Of a DNA stretch of 64,000 bases, positions 44,122-52,560 are shown piece by piece. The translations under genes and the position numbers were made by a program. Below the pieces are notes generated by a model. The model saw only the letters and a program-made list of their open reading frames with translations, did not search any database and was not told the DNA's origin. Position 1 is the first letter of the stretch; each line of letters begins with the position of its first letter. Origin of the DNA: Methylobacterium bullatum (GTDB lineage: Bacteria; Pseudomonadota; Alphaproteobacteria; Rhizobiales; Beijerinckiaceae); NCBI GenBank assembly GCA_902712845.1, contig LR743504.1, positions 1,524,001-1,588,000 on the forward strand. The letters are read 5' to 3'.

Positions 44122-44919
44122 ATGAGCGCCACCGACGAGATCCTGTTCGACACCGATGAGGCGGGCATCGCCCGCATCGTTCTCAACCGGCCGCAGGCGC
44201 GCAACGCGCTGACCTTCGCGATGTATCAGGGCCTCATCGACCTCTGCGACAGGATCGAGGCGGACGAGCGGATCAAGGTCCTCGTCATCACCGGCGCCGG
44301 CGAGAAAGCCTTCGCCGCCGGCACCGACATCGCCCAGTTCCGTGATTTCTCCAGTCCCGAGGATGCCCTCGGCTACGAGCGCTTCATGGACAGGGTCCTG
44401 GGCGCGCTCGAGCGTCTGCGCGTGCCCGTCATCGCCGCCGTCGCCGGCGCCTGTACCGGCGGCGGGGCCGCCATCGCCGCCTCCTGCGACCTGCGCGTCG
44501 CCACGCGCGACGCCCGGTTCGGCTTTCCCATCGCGCGGACGCTCGGGAATTGCCTGTCCATGTCCAACCTACGGCGCCTGTCCGGACTCATCGGTCCCGC
44601 GCGGGTGAAGGACATGATCTTCACGGCCCGCCTGTTCGGCGCGGAGGAGGCGCTCGCGGCCGGCCTCGTCGGCGAGGTGGTGGAGGATGCCACCGCCCTC
44701 GCCGCCAGGGCGACGGAACTCGCGACACAGCTCGCCGGCCATGCGCCGCTGACCCTGCGGGCCACCAAGGAAGGCCTGCGCCGCCTCGACGCCGAGGCGG
44801 AGGCGGAGGGCGAGCGCCCCGGCGATGACCTCATCTTGATGTGCTACACCAGCGCCGATTTCCGCGAGGGCATGGAGGCCTTCCTGGCCAAGCGCCCGCC
44901 GAACTGGACCGGCCGGTAA
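44122..44919 (+). CDS. Enoyl-CoA hydratase/isomerase family protein
   Basis: The 265-residue protein has the crotonase pattern: ARIVLNRPQARNALTFAMYQ, oxyanion loop AFAAGTDIAQFRDF, and the second oxyanion region AGACTGGGAAIAASCDLRVA. The usual catalytic pair Glu-Glu is not clear: the region GFPIARTLGNCLSMSNLRRL has Ala-Arg-Thr where hydratases have an acid. It may therefore be an isomerase or other crotonase rather than a hydratase. The start is at 44122 (MSATDE). A run of hairpins follows the stop. Confidence 0.85.
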   Translation: MSATDEILFDTDEAGIARIVLNRPQARNALTFAMYQGLIDLCDRIEADERIKVLVITGAGEKAFAAGTDIAQFRDFSSPEDALGYERFMDRVLGALERLRVPVIAAVAGACTGGGAAIAASCDLRVATRDARFGFPIARTLGNCLSMSNLRRLSGLIGPARVKDMIFTARLFGAEEALAAGLVGEVVEDATALAARATELATQLAGHAPLTLRATKEGLRRLDAEAEAEGERPGDDLILMCYTSADFREGMEAFLAKRPPNWTGR

Positions 44920-44940
44920 AGCGCTGTTTTCAACAAGTCT

Positions 44941-44972
44941 CACCGACCCCGACCCATAGGTCGGGGTCGGTG
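44941..44972 (+). terminator. Perfect GC-rich hairpin after the crotonase gene
   Basis: CACCGACCCCGACC and GGTCGGGGTCGGTG form a 14-bp perfect stem around a CATA loop, 22 bases after the stop. It is followed by a second 15-bp hairpin at 45011-45043. Strong termination is likely, but there is no T-run. Confidence 0.6.
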
Positions 44973-45010
44973 AGGTCCGGCGGAGGACCGCCGCCGCGCA
45001 GTCGCGCTGG

Positions 45011-45043
45011 CAGACCTCGATGAGCCAGGCTCATCGAGGTCTG
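45011..45043. repeat. Perfect 15-bp inverted repeat
   Basis: CAGACCTCGATGAGC and GCTCATCGAGGTCTG pair perfectly around a three-base loop (CAG). The core CTCATCGAGG also occurs in the terminator at 8966-8994. The hairpin lies in the leader before the porin gene and may be a terminator for the upstream gene or a leader structure. Confidence 0.6.
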
Positions 45044-45207
45044 GTATTCGAGCGCCGTCCCGATGCGGATGTGGGCAGGGTGACACACCGGGCGGGGAAA
45101 GCCGCCGGCCGGCCCGCTCCCTCGGCTCGGTTGCAGCCCTGTCATGCTCGCCATGATAGAGCACGAGCGGGGGACGGTCGCCCTGGGACATGCTTTTTTT
45201 CCGAGGG

Positions 45208-46716
45208 ATGATGCTCCGCTCGTTTCCTCTCGCGGCCGCCGCAGCCCTGTTATCGGGCCTTGCCGTGTCGGGCGCCCACGCCCAGACCGCCGCCGAGATC
45301 GCGGCGCGGCAGGCGCGCTTGGCCCTGGAGGGGCTCGACATCGGCTCGCCGCGCGGCGCCGGCGGCGATCCGCAGACATCGGTGGCGCAGTCGGTGACCT
45401 CGGCCAAGCCTTCGGCCAACCTCAATACCTCGATCCAGGACCAGCTCGGCCCCTATGGCGATCCCTACGGCCTGCGCTCGTTCCTGAAGACCAAGGGCAT
45501 CGAATACAGCCTCACCTATATCGGGGAGAGCTTCGGCAACGCGACGGGCGGCGCGCGGCGCGGCGCCATCGTCGAGGGACGCCTCGACGTCCAGTTCGAT
45601 GCCGACCTCGAAACGCTGGCGGGCTGGCACGGGGCGGCCTTCCATACCAACCTCTACCTCATCCACGGCACCGGCCTGTCGCGCTACTACGTCAACAATT
45701 TCATCACCGTGAGCGCCATCGAGGCATTGCCCTCCTCGCGGCTCTACGAGCTCTGGCTGGAGCAGAAGCTGTTCGACGGCCAGTTCAGCCTCAAGGTCGG
45801 TCAGATCGCGGCCGATACCGAGTTCGCCGTGAGCCAGACCGGCACGCTGTTCATCAACTCCACCTTCGGCTGGCCCAACATCATGGCCGAGGTGCTGCCG
45901 AGCGGCGGGCCGATCTATCCCCTGGCGGTGCCGGCGATCCGCGCGAAATACGTGCCCAACCAGAACTTTTCCCTTCAGGTCGGCGTCTTCGACGGCGATC
46001 CGGCGGGGCCTTATCCCAGCGATCTCGATCCGCAGCGCCGCAACCGCACCGGCACGAACTTCCGGACCAGCGATCCCGCTCTGGTCATCGCGGAGGCCGC
46101 CTACGCCTACAACATCGCGAAGGGCGATGAGGGCGATCCCGGCACGGTGACGCTGGGGGGGTGGCACCATTTCGGCCGCTTCGACAGCCAGCGCTTCGAC
46201 ACTGCCGGGCGCTCGCTGGCCGATCCATCCACCACCGGCATCGCCCGGCGCTTCCGGGGCGACAGCGGCCTCTACGGCATCATCGACCAGACCATCTACC
46301 GCGAACCCGACGATCCGAACGACGGCGCCAGCGTGTTCCTGCGCCTCTCCGGGGCGCCCTCCGACCGCAACATCGTGGATTTCTACGCCGATGCCGGCAT
46401 CGCCTATAAGGGCCTCTTCAAGGGACGTTCCGACGACACGATCGGGGTCGCCTTCGCCATCGCGCGGATCTCGGACGCGGCGCGCGGCCTGGACACCGAC
46501 ACGATCCTGCTGGCCGGGACGAACATGCCCCGGCGCAGCAGCGAGGCGGTCCTCGAAGCGACCTATCAGGCGGTCCTCGGGCCGGGCGTGACCGTTCAGC
46601 CGGACATCCAGTACGTGTTCCGCCCGAGCGGCGGCGTGCCCAATCCGCGCGATCCCGAGGGCGCCCGGATCAAGAACGCGGCCGTGTTCGGCCTGCGGGC
46701 GACTGTGCGTTACTGA
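45208..46716 (+). CDS. OprB-family carbohydrate porin
   Basis: The 502-residue outer-membrane protein starts with a signal peptide (MMLRSFPLAAAAALLSGLAV, cleavage near AHA-QT). It contains the OprB pattern: SFLKTKGIEYSLTYIGESFG, FDADLETLAGWHGAAFHTNL, LYELWLEQKLFDGQFSLKVG and FAVSQTGTLFINSTFGWPNI. It ends in Tyr (RATVRY) as barrels do. It should let sugars diffuse through the outer membrane. The start at 45208 or 45211 follows CCGAGGG; an ATG at 45190 is in frame and would lengthen the signal peptide. No sugar transport genes are next to it. Confidence 0.9.
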   Translation: MMLRSFPLAAAAALLSGLAVSGAHAQTAAEIAARQARLALEGLDIGSPRGAGGDPQTSVAQSVTSAKPSANLNTSIQDQLGPYGDPYGLRSFLKTKGIEYSLTYIGESFGNATGGARRGAIVEGRLDVQFDADLETLAGWHGAAFHTNLYLIHGTGLSRYYVNNFITVSAIEALPSSRLYELWLEQKLFDGQFSLKVGQIAADTEFAVSQTGTLFINSTFGWPNIMAEVLPSGGPIYPLAVPAIRAKYVPNQNFSLQVGVFDGDPAGPYPSDLDPQRRNRTGTNFRTSDPALVIAEAAYAYNIAKGDEGDPGTVTLGGWHHFGRFDSQRFDTAGRSLADPSTTGIARRFRGDSGLYGIIDQTIYREPDDPNDGASVFLRLSGAPSDRNIVDFYADAGIAYKGLFKGRSDDTIGVAFAIARISDAARGLDTDTILLAGTNMPRRSSEAVLEATYQAVLGPGVTVQPDIQYVFRPSGGVPNPRDPEGARIKNAAVFGLRATVRY

Positions 46717-46807
46717 CGAGAACCGGTCTCTCGTACCTCGCGAATGTCTCAAGCAAGGTAGAAAGATCTCTGGGAGCGATACGTCCCGAGGACCCTGCCG
46801 AACGTGG

Positions 46808-47257
46808 TCACGTGGTGAGCGCGGCCACGGCTGCGCGGTAGTTGGTCTGATCGATCGCGCCGAGTTGCTCGGCGCAAGCGGCTTGCGCCTTTTTCCAGAG
46901 CGGGTACGCGTCGGCTAGGACGGTGCGCCCCTCATCGGTGAGCAGGATGCGTCTCACGCGCCGGTCGTCCGCATCAGCCTCGATCGTCAGAAGTCCGCGC
47001 CGTTCCAGAGGCTTCACGTTGGCGGTGATGGTCGTGCGATCCATGGCCAGGGCCTGGGCCAACGCGCCGATGGTCGGAGCCTCGTCTCGCACGAGCATCA
47101 TCAGCAGCGTGAACTGCCAGTTCGACAGGCCGGTAGGGCGCAGCGCCGCGTCATAGCGACGGCCGATGGCGCGCGCTGCCTTCTGAGCCGCGAAGCTGAA
47201 GCAGGCTTGCTCGACGCCGGCCGCGATCGTGGGCGTGAGGACCGGATGTCCGGTCAT
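46808..47257 (-). CDS. MarR-family transcriptional regulator
   Basis: The 149-residue protein has the winged helix of MarR: TGLSNWQFTLLMMLVRDEAP then TIGALAQALAMDRTTITANVKPLERRGLL with the wing EADADDRRVRRILLTDEGR. It binds DNA as a dimer and responds to small aromatic or oxidising compounds in many relatives. It is divergent from the small secreted-protein gene at 47485. Three related palindromes (47277-47406) in the shared gap are likely operators. The start at 47257 is chosen over 47338. Confidence 0.9.
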   Translation of the reverse strand: MTGHPVLTPTIAAGVEQACFSFAAQKAARAIGRRYDAALRPTGLSNWQFTLLMMLVRDEAPTIGALAQALAMDRTTITANVKPLERRGLLTIEADADDRRVRRILLTDEGRTVLADAYPLWKKAQAACAEQLGAIDQTNYRAAVAALTT

Positions 47258-47276
47258 GGGACGTTCCTTGGGAATG

Positions 47277-47406
47277 TTGATACCAACCAGATAGGAGATC
47301 TCCGCGTTTTGTACAGACCGGGACGGCCGGAAGCCCATCGAAATAGAGTTGATATCAATCTATGTGCGACAGCGCACGGCGGCCTCCGTAGATGAGTTTA
47401 TATCAA
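47277..47406. promoter_or_regulatory. Three candidate MarR operator palindromes
   Basis: TTGATACCAA (47277-47286), TTGATATCAA (47349-47358) and TTTATATCAA (47397-47406) share one 10-bp palindrome core and lie at 72- and 48-base spacing, upstream of the MarR gene and before the divergent gene at 47485. They are AT-rich islands in GC-rich DNA. Binding by the adjacent MarR protein is inferred. Confidence 0.55.
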
Positions 47407-47484
47407 CGTTATTGCAACGGGCCGAAACGTCGGGCCGCCAGAGATCCAGTCCCGACGAAGGCTCACCCAGAAGGACAACGTACC

Positions 47485-47784
47485 ATGAACGCTCGCTCCA
47501 CTCTCATCACCGCCACCATCCTCGCAGGCATCGCCGCCGCGATCGTTCCTGCCAGCGCCGAGCCGGCAAGATCGTTCGATGCCTGGGGCCATCGCTTCAC
47601 CGTCCCCGGCACAGAAGAAACTGTGACCGCACCGGCCACGAACCCGTCGAACACCGCCTCCATCGCGCCGAAGCGGTCCTACACGTCCGCCAAGGCAGGC
47701 GAAGAGAATGCCCACGCTGTGCCCGCGCCGGCAACGCGAACGCTCAACGTCTGGGGCGCGCGCGTCAATGTCCCCACCTACTGA
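47485..47784 (+). CDS. Small secreted hypothetical protein
   Basis: The 99-residue product has a signal peptide (MNARSTLITATILAGIAAAI followed by VPASA, cleavage before EPAR). The mature part has two similar blocks: SFDAWGHRFTVPG and TLNVWGARVNVPTY, near its two ends, suggesting a short repeat with a disordered linker between. No family was recognised. The start follows AGAAGGACAAC. It is divergent from the MarR gene and lies downstream of the TTGATATCAA palindromes, so it is a probable MarR target. Confidence 0.65.
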   Translation: MNARSTLITATILAGIAAAIVPASAEPARSFDAWGHRFTVPGTEETVTAPATNPSNTASIAPKRSYTSAKAGEENAHAVPAPATRTLNVWGARVNVPTY

Positions 47785-48138
47785 TGGCGGGGCTGAGAAC
47801 GATGTCGAGGCTCCCCCTCATCGCGGGGCGTCGGCGGGCATCGCCTCTTTGGAAGAGTCGCTTCGGCTTCCGAGCATAGCGTTGAAACCATGGTCGAATG
47901 ACACGCCAGACCGCTGACGAGACAGGGTGAGACGACCCATCCTGTCTCGCTGCCTCGGCAACGGCATTGAATTGAAATGTCGCGAGCCGTGACCAGTCAC
48001 TCAGACTCGCTCATGCTCAATTATTGATATGATCGATATGGCTTATCGATCATATCTGTTTGATGAATGGTGCGTCGCAAAATACATCCGTCTCATGAAA
48101 CGGGGCATCGGCCTCGAAACATCAGAAGGATCAGCATC
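47785..48138. other. Intergenic region with an AT-rich operator-like palindrome
   Basis: No gene was found in these 354 bases. The last 130 bases are AT-rich compared with the surroundings and contain the perfect palindrome at 48027-48055, which probably belongs to the control region of the next small gene. Confidence 0.5.
48027..48055. promoter_or_regulatory. Perfect AT-rich inverted repeat (candidate operator)
   Basis: ATATGATCGATA (48027-48038) and TATCGATCATAT (48044-48055) form a 12-bp perfect inverted repeat around TGGCT. It lies 84 bases before the start of the small secreted gene at 48139. The bound regulator is unknown. Confidence 0.5.
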
Positions 48139-48366
48139 ATGACCGTTCGCAGCCTTGTCCTCGCCGCTTTCGCTTCCGCCACCCTGGTCGGCACCGCGAT
48201 TGCCGACGAGCGCATCAACGTCACCCCGACGCTCTATAGGGAGCAGGCCCGTGCCACGGCAGCCGTGCGTCCGGCCTCCGAACTCACCACCACGCCGGCT
48301 CTGACGCCGCGCGCTCCCGTCACCCGGCGCGTCGTCGCCGAGATCGCCGATTCCACGACTCGCTAA
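48139..48366 (+). CDS. Small secreted hypothetical protein
   Basis: The 75-residue product has a signal peptide (MTVRSLVLAAFASATLVGTA, cleavage near IA-DE). The mature part is short, with Ala/Thr/Pro-rich sequence (PASELTTTPALTPRAPVTRR) and no Cys. No family was recognised. The start at 48139 has AGAAGGATC upstream. It resembles the other short secreted proteins in this window and is controlled from an AT-rich promoter region. Confidence 0.6.
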   Translation: MTVRSLVLAAFASATLVGTAIADERINVTPTLYREQARATAAVRPASELTTTPALTPRAPVTRRVVAEIADSTTR

Positions 48367-48796
48367 GGCGGCTCCCTTGACCGGGGCCGAAGCAAAGGCG
48401 TGCATCATCGCTCCATGGGGTCTGCCCCATGGAGCGTTTTGCTTGTCGCCCATGCTCAATCTTGGGGGCATACCATATCCGAGCGATCGCCTCGGTCGCC
48501 ACAGGCTCCCTCTCCTTCCAGGCAGGGCGATCGCAAACGACACCTCGCCGTCATTCCGGGTCGCCACAGGGGAGCCCGGATCCGGAGGGCCGAGCCAGAG
48601 GCGTGCAATCCTGAGCTGCCGACCGTGTAAAGTCTTGCACCGCTTGTGTTTCTGGACCCCGGGCTCCGCTGCGCGGACCCGGGATGGCGGGGTGGTGCCA
48701 GCGAGTTTCCGACAAGCAAATCGGCCTATGCGATAGCCCTGCCTTCCAGGAGAGGGGACCCGCGCCGGCACCCGATCCGTTCGGTCGCACGCGGTA
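48367..48796. other. Repeat-rich intergenic region before the aldehyde dehydrogenase gene
   Basis: No gene is supported in these 430 bases, although several overlapping short frames exist. Starting at 48412 there is CTCCATGGGG with its complement CCCCATGGAG at 48425, a short hairpin. A MITE-like inverted element lies at 48552-48687 and a reversed family B fragment at 48742-48762. The aldehyde dehydrogenase gene ends at 48797 on the other strand. Confidence 0.6.
48552..48687. repeat. MITE-like element with imperfect inverted ends
   Basis: The left arm CATTCCGGGTC...GGAGCCCGGATCC (48552 on) matches the reverse complement of the right arm GGACCCCGGGCTCC...CCCGGGATGG (48654-48687) over about 34 bases with a variable centre. 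The interior is about 70 bases and codes for nothing. Elements with such ends are common in rhizobial genomes. Confidence 0.6.
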
Positions 48797-50233
48797 TCAC
48801 GCGCTTGCCTGGCTCACGAACTTCGTCGTCAGATAGGCCTCGATCGCCTCCGAGCCGCCCTCGCTGCCGTAGCCGGAATCCTTGATGCCGCCGAAGGGAG
48901 TTTCGGGGAAGGCGAGGCCGTGATGGTTGATGCCGAGCATGCCGCTCTCGACCCGGGCGGCGATCTCCGTCGCGCGGGTAACCGAGCGGGTGTAGGCGTA
49001 GGCGGCCAGACCATAGGGCAGCCGGTTGGCTTCGGCATAGGCGGCCTCGTCGTCGGAGAAGCGCTGGACCAGGGCCACGGGGCCGAACGGCTCTTCGTTC
49101 ATGATCCGCGCGGTGAGCGGGGTCTCGGCGAGCACGGTCGGTTCGAAGAAATGGCCGCGGTTGCCGATGCGCTTGCCGCCGGTGCGGAGTTCCGCGCCCT
49201 GCGCCACGGCGTCGGCCACGAGGGATTCCATCGCTTCGCGCCGGCGGGCATGGATCAGCGGCCCCATCTGGGTCTCGGGATCGAGCCCGTCGCCGACCCT
49301 GATGCCCTCTGCATGCGCCACGAATCCCTCGACGAAGCGGTCGTAGACGGAATCGTGGATGAGGAAGCGGGTCGGCGCGACGCAGACCTGCCCGGCATTG
49401 CGGAACTTGTTGGCGCCGAGCACCGAGACGGCCTTCTCCACATCCGCGTCGGCGAAGATCAGGGCGGGGGCGTGGCCGCCGAGCTCCATGGTGACGCGCT
49501 TCATGTGGCGACCGGCCAAAGCCGCGAGCTCCTTGCCCACCAGGGTGGAGCCGGTGAACGAGATCTTGGCGATGACCGGATGCGGGATGAGGTAGGAGGA
49601 AATCTCGGCCGGATCGCCGAAGACCAGGGACAGCACGTCACCCGGCACCCCGGCATCGAGGAAGGCACGCACGAGTTCGGCGCAGCTCGCCGGTGTATCC
49701 TCCGGCCCCTTCAGGATCACCGAGCAGCCGGTGCAGAGCGCCGCCGACAGTTTGCGGACGGCCTGATTGATCGGGAAGTTCCAGGGCGTGAAGGCGGCCA
49801 CGGGGCCCACCGGCTCGCGCAGAACCATCTGGGTCACGCCCGGCACGCGGGCGGGGATGATGCGGCCGTAGGCGCGTTTCCCTTCCTCGGCGAACCAGTC
49901 GATGACGTCGGCGGCGGCAAGCGTCTCCACCCGCGCCTCGGCCAGCGGCTTGCCCTGTTCCAGCGTCATCGTCCGGGCAATGTCGTCGACGCGCGAACGG
50001 AGCAGATCGGCGGCCCGCCGCATCACCTTGGCGCGATCGAACGCCGCGACCCTGCGCCATTCGGCGAATCCGCGACGGGCGGCCTCAAGGGCACGGTCGA
50101 GATCGTTGCGCGTCGCCACCGCCACGGTGCCGATGGCGTCGCCGGTGGCGGGGTTGAGGACGGGGATCGTCCGCGCGTCGGAACCGGGCGTCCACGCCCC
50201 GGCGATGTGAAGGGTCACGTCCGTGTCGGTCAT
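48797..50233 (-). CDS. gabD: NAD(P)-dependent aldehyde dehydrogenase (succinate-semialdehyde type)
   Basis: The 478-residue enzyme has all the aldehyde dehydrogenase landmarks: [33 protein letters not shown] (with Lys), catalytic Glu in [16 protein letters not shown] and nucleophile Cys in [13 protein letters not shown]. The remaining C-terminal blocks ([32 protein letters not shown]) match GabD-like succinate-semialdehyde dehydrogenases. It should oxidise a semialdehyde to an acid with NAD(P)+. Gene name is by similarity and not proven. The start at 50233 (MTDTDV) is preferred over 50260. The gene lies downstream of an amidotransferase gene on the same strand. Confidence 0.88.
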   Translation of the reverse strand: MTDTDVTLHIAGAWTPGSDARTIPVLNPATGDAIGTVAVATRNDLDRALEAARRGFAEWRRVAAFDRAKVMRRAADLLRSRVDDIARTMTLEQGKPLAEARVETLAAADVIDWFAEEGKRAYGRIIPARVPGVTQMVLREPVGPVAAFTPWNFPINQAVRKLSAALCTGCSVILKGPEDTPASCAELVRAFLDAGVPGDVLSLVFGDPAEISSYLIPHPVIAKISFTGSTLVGKELAALAGRHMKRVTMELGGHAPALIFADADVEKAVSVLGANKFRNAGQVCVAPTRFLIHDSVYDRFVEGFVAHAEGIRVGDGLDPETQMGPLIHARRREAMESLVADAVAQGAELRTGGKRIGNRGHFFEPTVLAETPLTARIMNEEPFGPVALVQRFSDDEAAYAEANRLPYGLAAYAYTRSVTRATEIAARVESGMLGINHHGLAFPETPFGGIKDSGYGSEGGSEAIEAYLTTKFVSQASA

Positions 50234-50321
50234 CGGCGGCTCACGCTCTCGAAGGAGCATGGGTTGTCCGCCCTTCGCGCCAGCGCCGCAACCCTCCCTG
50301 CCGCAACCCTCGGGAGCGGTC

Positions 50322-51113
50322 TCAGGCGGCGATGCGGACCCGCGCCTCGTCGGCGCCCTTCACCGTCACCGTGCCCCCGCGCGTGGCCTGCAACGTGCCG
50401 CCGCGCGGGATCACGATCCAGCCCTCCTTGCAATCGTCGATAGGCTCGGAGACCACCACGAGGCCGGTCTCGGTCTGACGGTAATAGAGACTCGGCGGGC
50501 GGCCGTCGCAGGCCCAGCGATAGGCCGTCAGCGTCTCGCCGTCGGTGACGACGGAGGTGAAGCGCAGGGCCTCGGTGATTCCGGCCGCCTGCATCAGGTC
50601 GCGGATCGTGGAGAGGGTCTCGGCCATGGCGCCGATCGGGTCTTCGGCGAGGCCGTTGGCCAGGGCCAGGAGGAAGATCGCCTCGGAATCGGTGGTGCCG
50701 CGCCGCGCTTCGTAGAGCGCATCCGGGATCAGGGCCTCGATCCGCCGCTTGATGCGATGGTAGCCGCCGATCTGGCCGTTATGCATGAACAGGTGCCGGC
50801 CATGGGCGAAGGGGTGGCAGTTCGCCCGCGTGGTGGCCGTGCCGGTGGAGGCGCGGACATGGGCGAAGAACATCCGCGCGCGGACCTGCTGGCAGAGGTT
50901 GACGAGGTTCTCGTCCGACCAGGCTGGGCAGACGTCGCGATACTGGCCGGGATCGGCCCGCTCACCGTACCAGCCGATGCCGAAGCCGTCGCCGTTGGTC
51001 TCCGTCTTCGCCTCGGTGGCGTGCAGCGACTGATGCACCAGCGAGTGCGTCGGGGCGCAGACGAGATCGGTCAGGAAGACCGGATCACCGCTATAGGCGA
51101 GAAAGCGGCACAT
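50322..51113 (-). CDS. Class II glutamine amidotransferase
   Basis: The 263-residue protein begins [11 protein letters not shown]; Cys2 becomes the N-terminal nucleophile after Met removal. The fold shows [31 protein letters not shown] then MHNGQIGGY, and DSEAIFLL, typical of YafJ/EgtC-like proteins. Such proteins cleave an amide from glutamine or a glutamyl group; EgtC acts in ergothioneine synthesis, but no other egt gene is present. The start at 51113 was chosen because Cys must follow Met. It lies upstream of the aldehyde dehydrogenase gene. Confidence 0.88.
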   Translation of the reverse strand: MCRFLAYSGDPVFLTDLVCAPTHSLVHQSLHATEAKTETNGDGFGIGWYGERADPGQYRDVCPAWSDENLVNLCQQVRARMFFAHVRASTGTATTRANCHPFAHGRHLFMHNGQIGGYHRIKRRIEALIPDALYEARRGTTDSEAIFLLALANGLAEDPIGAMAETLSTIRDLMQAAGITEALRFTSVVTDGETLTAYRWACDGRPPSLYYRQTETGLVVVSEPIDDCKEGWIVIPRGGTLQATRGGTVTVKGADEARVRIAA

Positions 51114-51510
51114 GACTGAGCAACAACCCCCTGTTTCGGCACCCCTCCCCGGATCGGGAAACAGAAACCGTTCCATGATCCAGCTTGACGGTCGTTGAAC
51201 TGTAACATTCGATCTTTTGCGGTGAACAGATCGTTAATGCATCGCAGCATGCCTGAACCTTGTGCGTCTGCGCGGACGATGCGCAAGCGTGCCCGATTTC
51301 GTGCATGCCGGTATCATAGAGGGCCACCATGCCTGCTTTGAGGCGGTTCCCTGTCTTTCGTTGCGGGAGGCGCATGGCCGTGGCGGCGCATCATACCCTT
51401 GCCGATCCCGGCCCGGCGGCGCAGCCTCGGCATCATCGAATCATCGACCGGGCGACGACGCCCCGCAGGGCCGGCATCGTGCCTGGCCTCATTCCTTGGA
51501 AAGTGACCTC
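51114..51510. other. Intergenic region between the amidotransferase and response-regulator genes
   Basis: These roughly 400 bases between divergent genes contain no supported coding sequence; several frames run in but lack ribosome-binding sites. A stretch around 51190-51245 (GAACTGTAACATTCG and AACAGATCGTTAATGC) is locally AT-rich and is the likely promoter zone. Confidence 0.5.
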
Positions 51511-51936
51511 ATGGATCGCACAATCCGCTCGACCGATGGCGCCGCAGCGCTGGCTCAGATCGATGGCCCCGTCGCCCTGGTGGTGGAGGACGATGCGGCG
51601 GTCCGCGACCTCGCCACCGCCATTCTCGAAGAGACCGATCTCGACGTCATCGCCTGTGACAGCGCCGAGGCGGCCATCGGCGTCCTGGAGCGCAAGGGAC
51701 TGAACGTCGCCCTGCTCTTCGCCGATGTGCGCCTCGGCGGGGCCATGGACGGCATCGCCCTGGCGCGGACGGTGGAGCGGCGCTGGCCCGACGTGCGCAT
51801 GGTCCTGACCTCGGGCTACGACGAGCGCAGCACCGGCCGCCTGCCCGAACAGGCGGTCTATATGCAGAAGCCCTGGCGCGCCCTCGACGTGCTGGTGGAG
51901 GCGGAGCACGCTTCCGCTGCCGTGGGCATCGCCTGA
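51511..51936 (+). CDS. Single-domain response regulator
   Basis: The 141-residue protein is one receiver domain. The acidic pocket is VALVVEDDAAVRD, the phosphorylated Asp is in LLFADVRLGGAMDG, the Thr/Ser position is VLTSGYDE and the conserved Lys is in VYMQKPWR. No output domain follows. Such proteins pass phosphate between kinases or bind a target directly; the cognate kinase is unknown and not adjacent. The start follows GGAAAG. A hairpin terminator follows and is shared with rpsU. Confidence 0.9.
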   Translation: MDRTIRSTDGAAALAQIDGPVALVVEDDAAVRDLATAILEETDLDVIACDSAEAAIGVLERKGLNVALLFADVRLGGAMDGIALARTVERRWPDVRMVLTSGYDERSTGRLPEQAVYMQKPWRALDVLVEAEHASAAVGIA

Positions 51937-51940
51937 AACG

Positions 51941-51979
51941 ACACGACGCCCGGGCCGCTTCCGCGGCCGGGCGTCGTGT
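51941..51979. terminator. Bidirectional terminator between response regulator and rpsU
   Basis: ACACGACGCCCGGGCCGC and GCGGCCGGGCGTCGTGT form a long nearly perfect stem around TTCC. It lies between convergent genes and could stop both transcripts. T-runs are short. Confidence 0.6.
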
Positions 51980-52019
51980 GGGATCGAAGAAGGGCCGGCG
52001 CGAGACCGGCCGCTAGGCC

Positions 52020-52328
52020 TTACGAGGCGACGTTGGTCGAGGGAGCGGCGCTCGGAGCGAAGGGCGAGCCGCCCGGACGACGCGGCGCACCGGCACCGAA
52101 ACGGGGCTTCGGCTTCGGAGCGGCGATCAGGCCCTCACGGATGGCGGTCTTGCGGGCCTGCTTGCGGGCGCGGCGGACGGCCTCGGCCTTCTCGCGTGCC
52201 TTGCGCACGGAGGGCTTCTCGTAGGCCTTGCGCTGCTTCATCTCGCGGAAGATGCCTTCGCGCTGCATCTTCTTCTTGAGAACGCGGAGTGCCTGGTCGA
52301 CGTTGTTGTCGCGAACGAGTACCTGCAA
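52020..52328 (-). CDS. rpsU: 30S ribosomal protein S21
   Basis: The 102-residue protein starts [20 protein letters not shown], the standard bS21 opening. [20 protein letters not shown] continues the basic helical core. The C-terminal 30 residues are a Pro/Ala/Gly-rich tail, longer than in E. coli (71 residues) as is usual in Alphaproteobacteria. It assists translation initiation on the 30S subunit. The gene is monocistronic and separated by a terminator from the convergent gene. Confidence 0.97.
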   Translation of the reverse strand: MQVLVRDNNVDQALRVLKKKMQREGIFREMKQRKAYEKPSVRKAREKAEAVRRARKQARKTAIREGLIAAPKPKPRFGAGAPRRPGGSPFAPSAAPSTNVAS

Positions 52329-52560
52329 CGGACTTGATCCTTTAGAGACGTATGTTTGTCGGACGGCGCCCTCTCCGAACGCCCCCGCCTGTCCGACGAG
52401 GGCAAACCGCCAATAGCCCCATACCCTGGATCGCTCCAGGGAGGGACCTGTGTGTGACGGTCTCGAATCGACGCTGAAAACTCACTTGGGGCAGGCTCAT
52501 ACACCAAGCGGACACGAGTTCCAACCGCTGTCGGCTAAATCCTGAGCCGGAGCCGCATCC

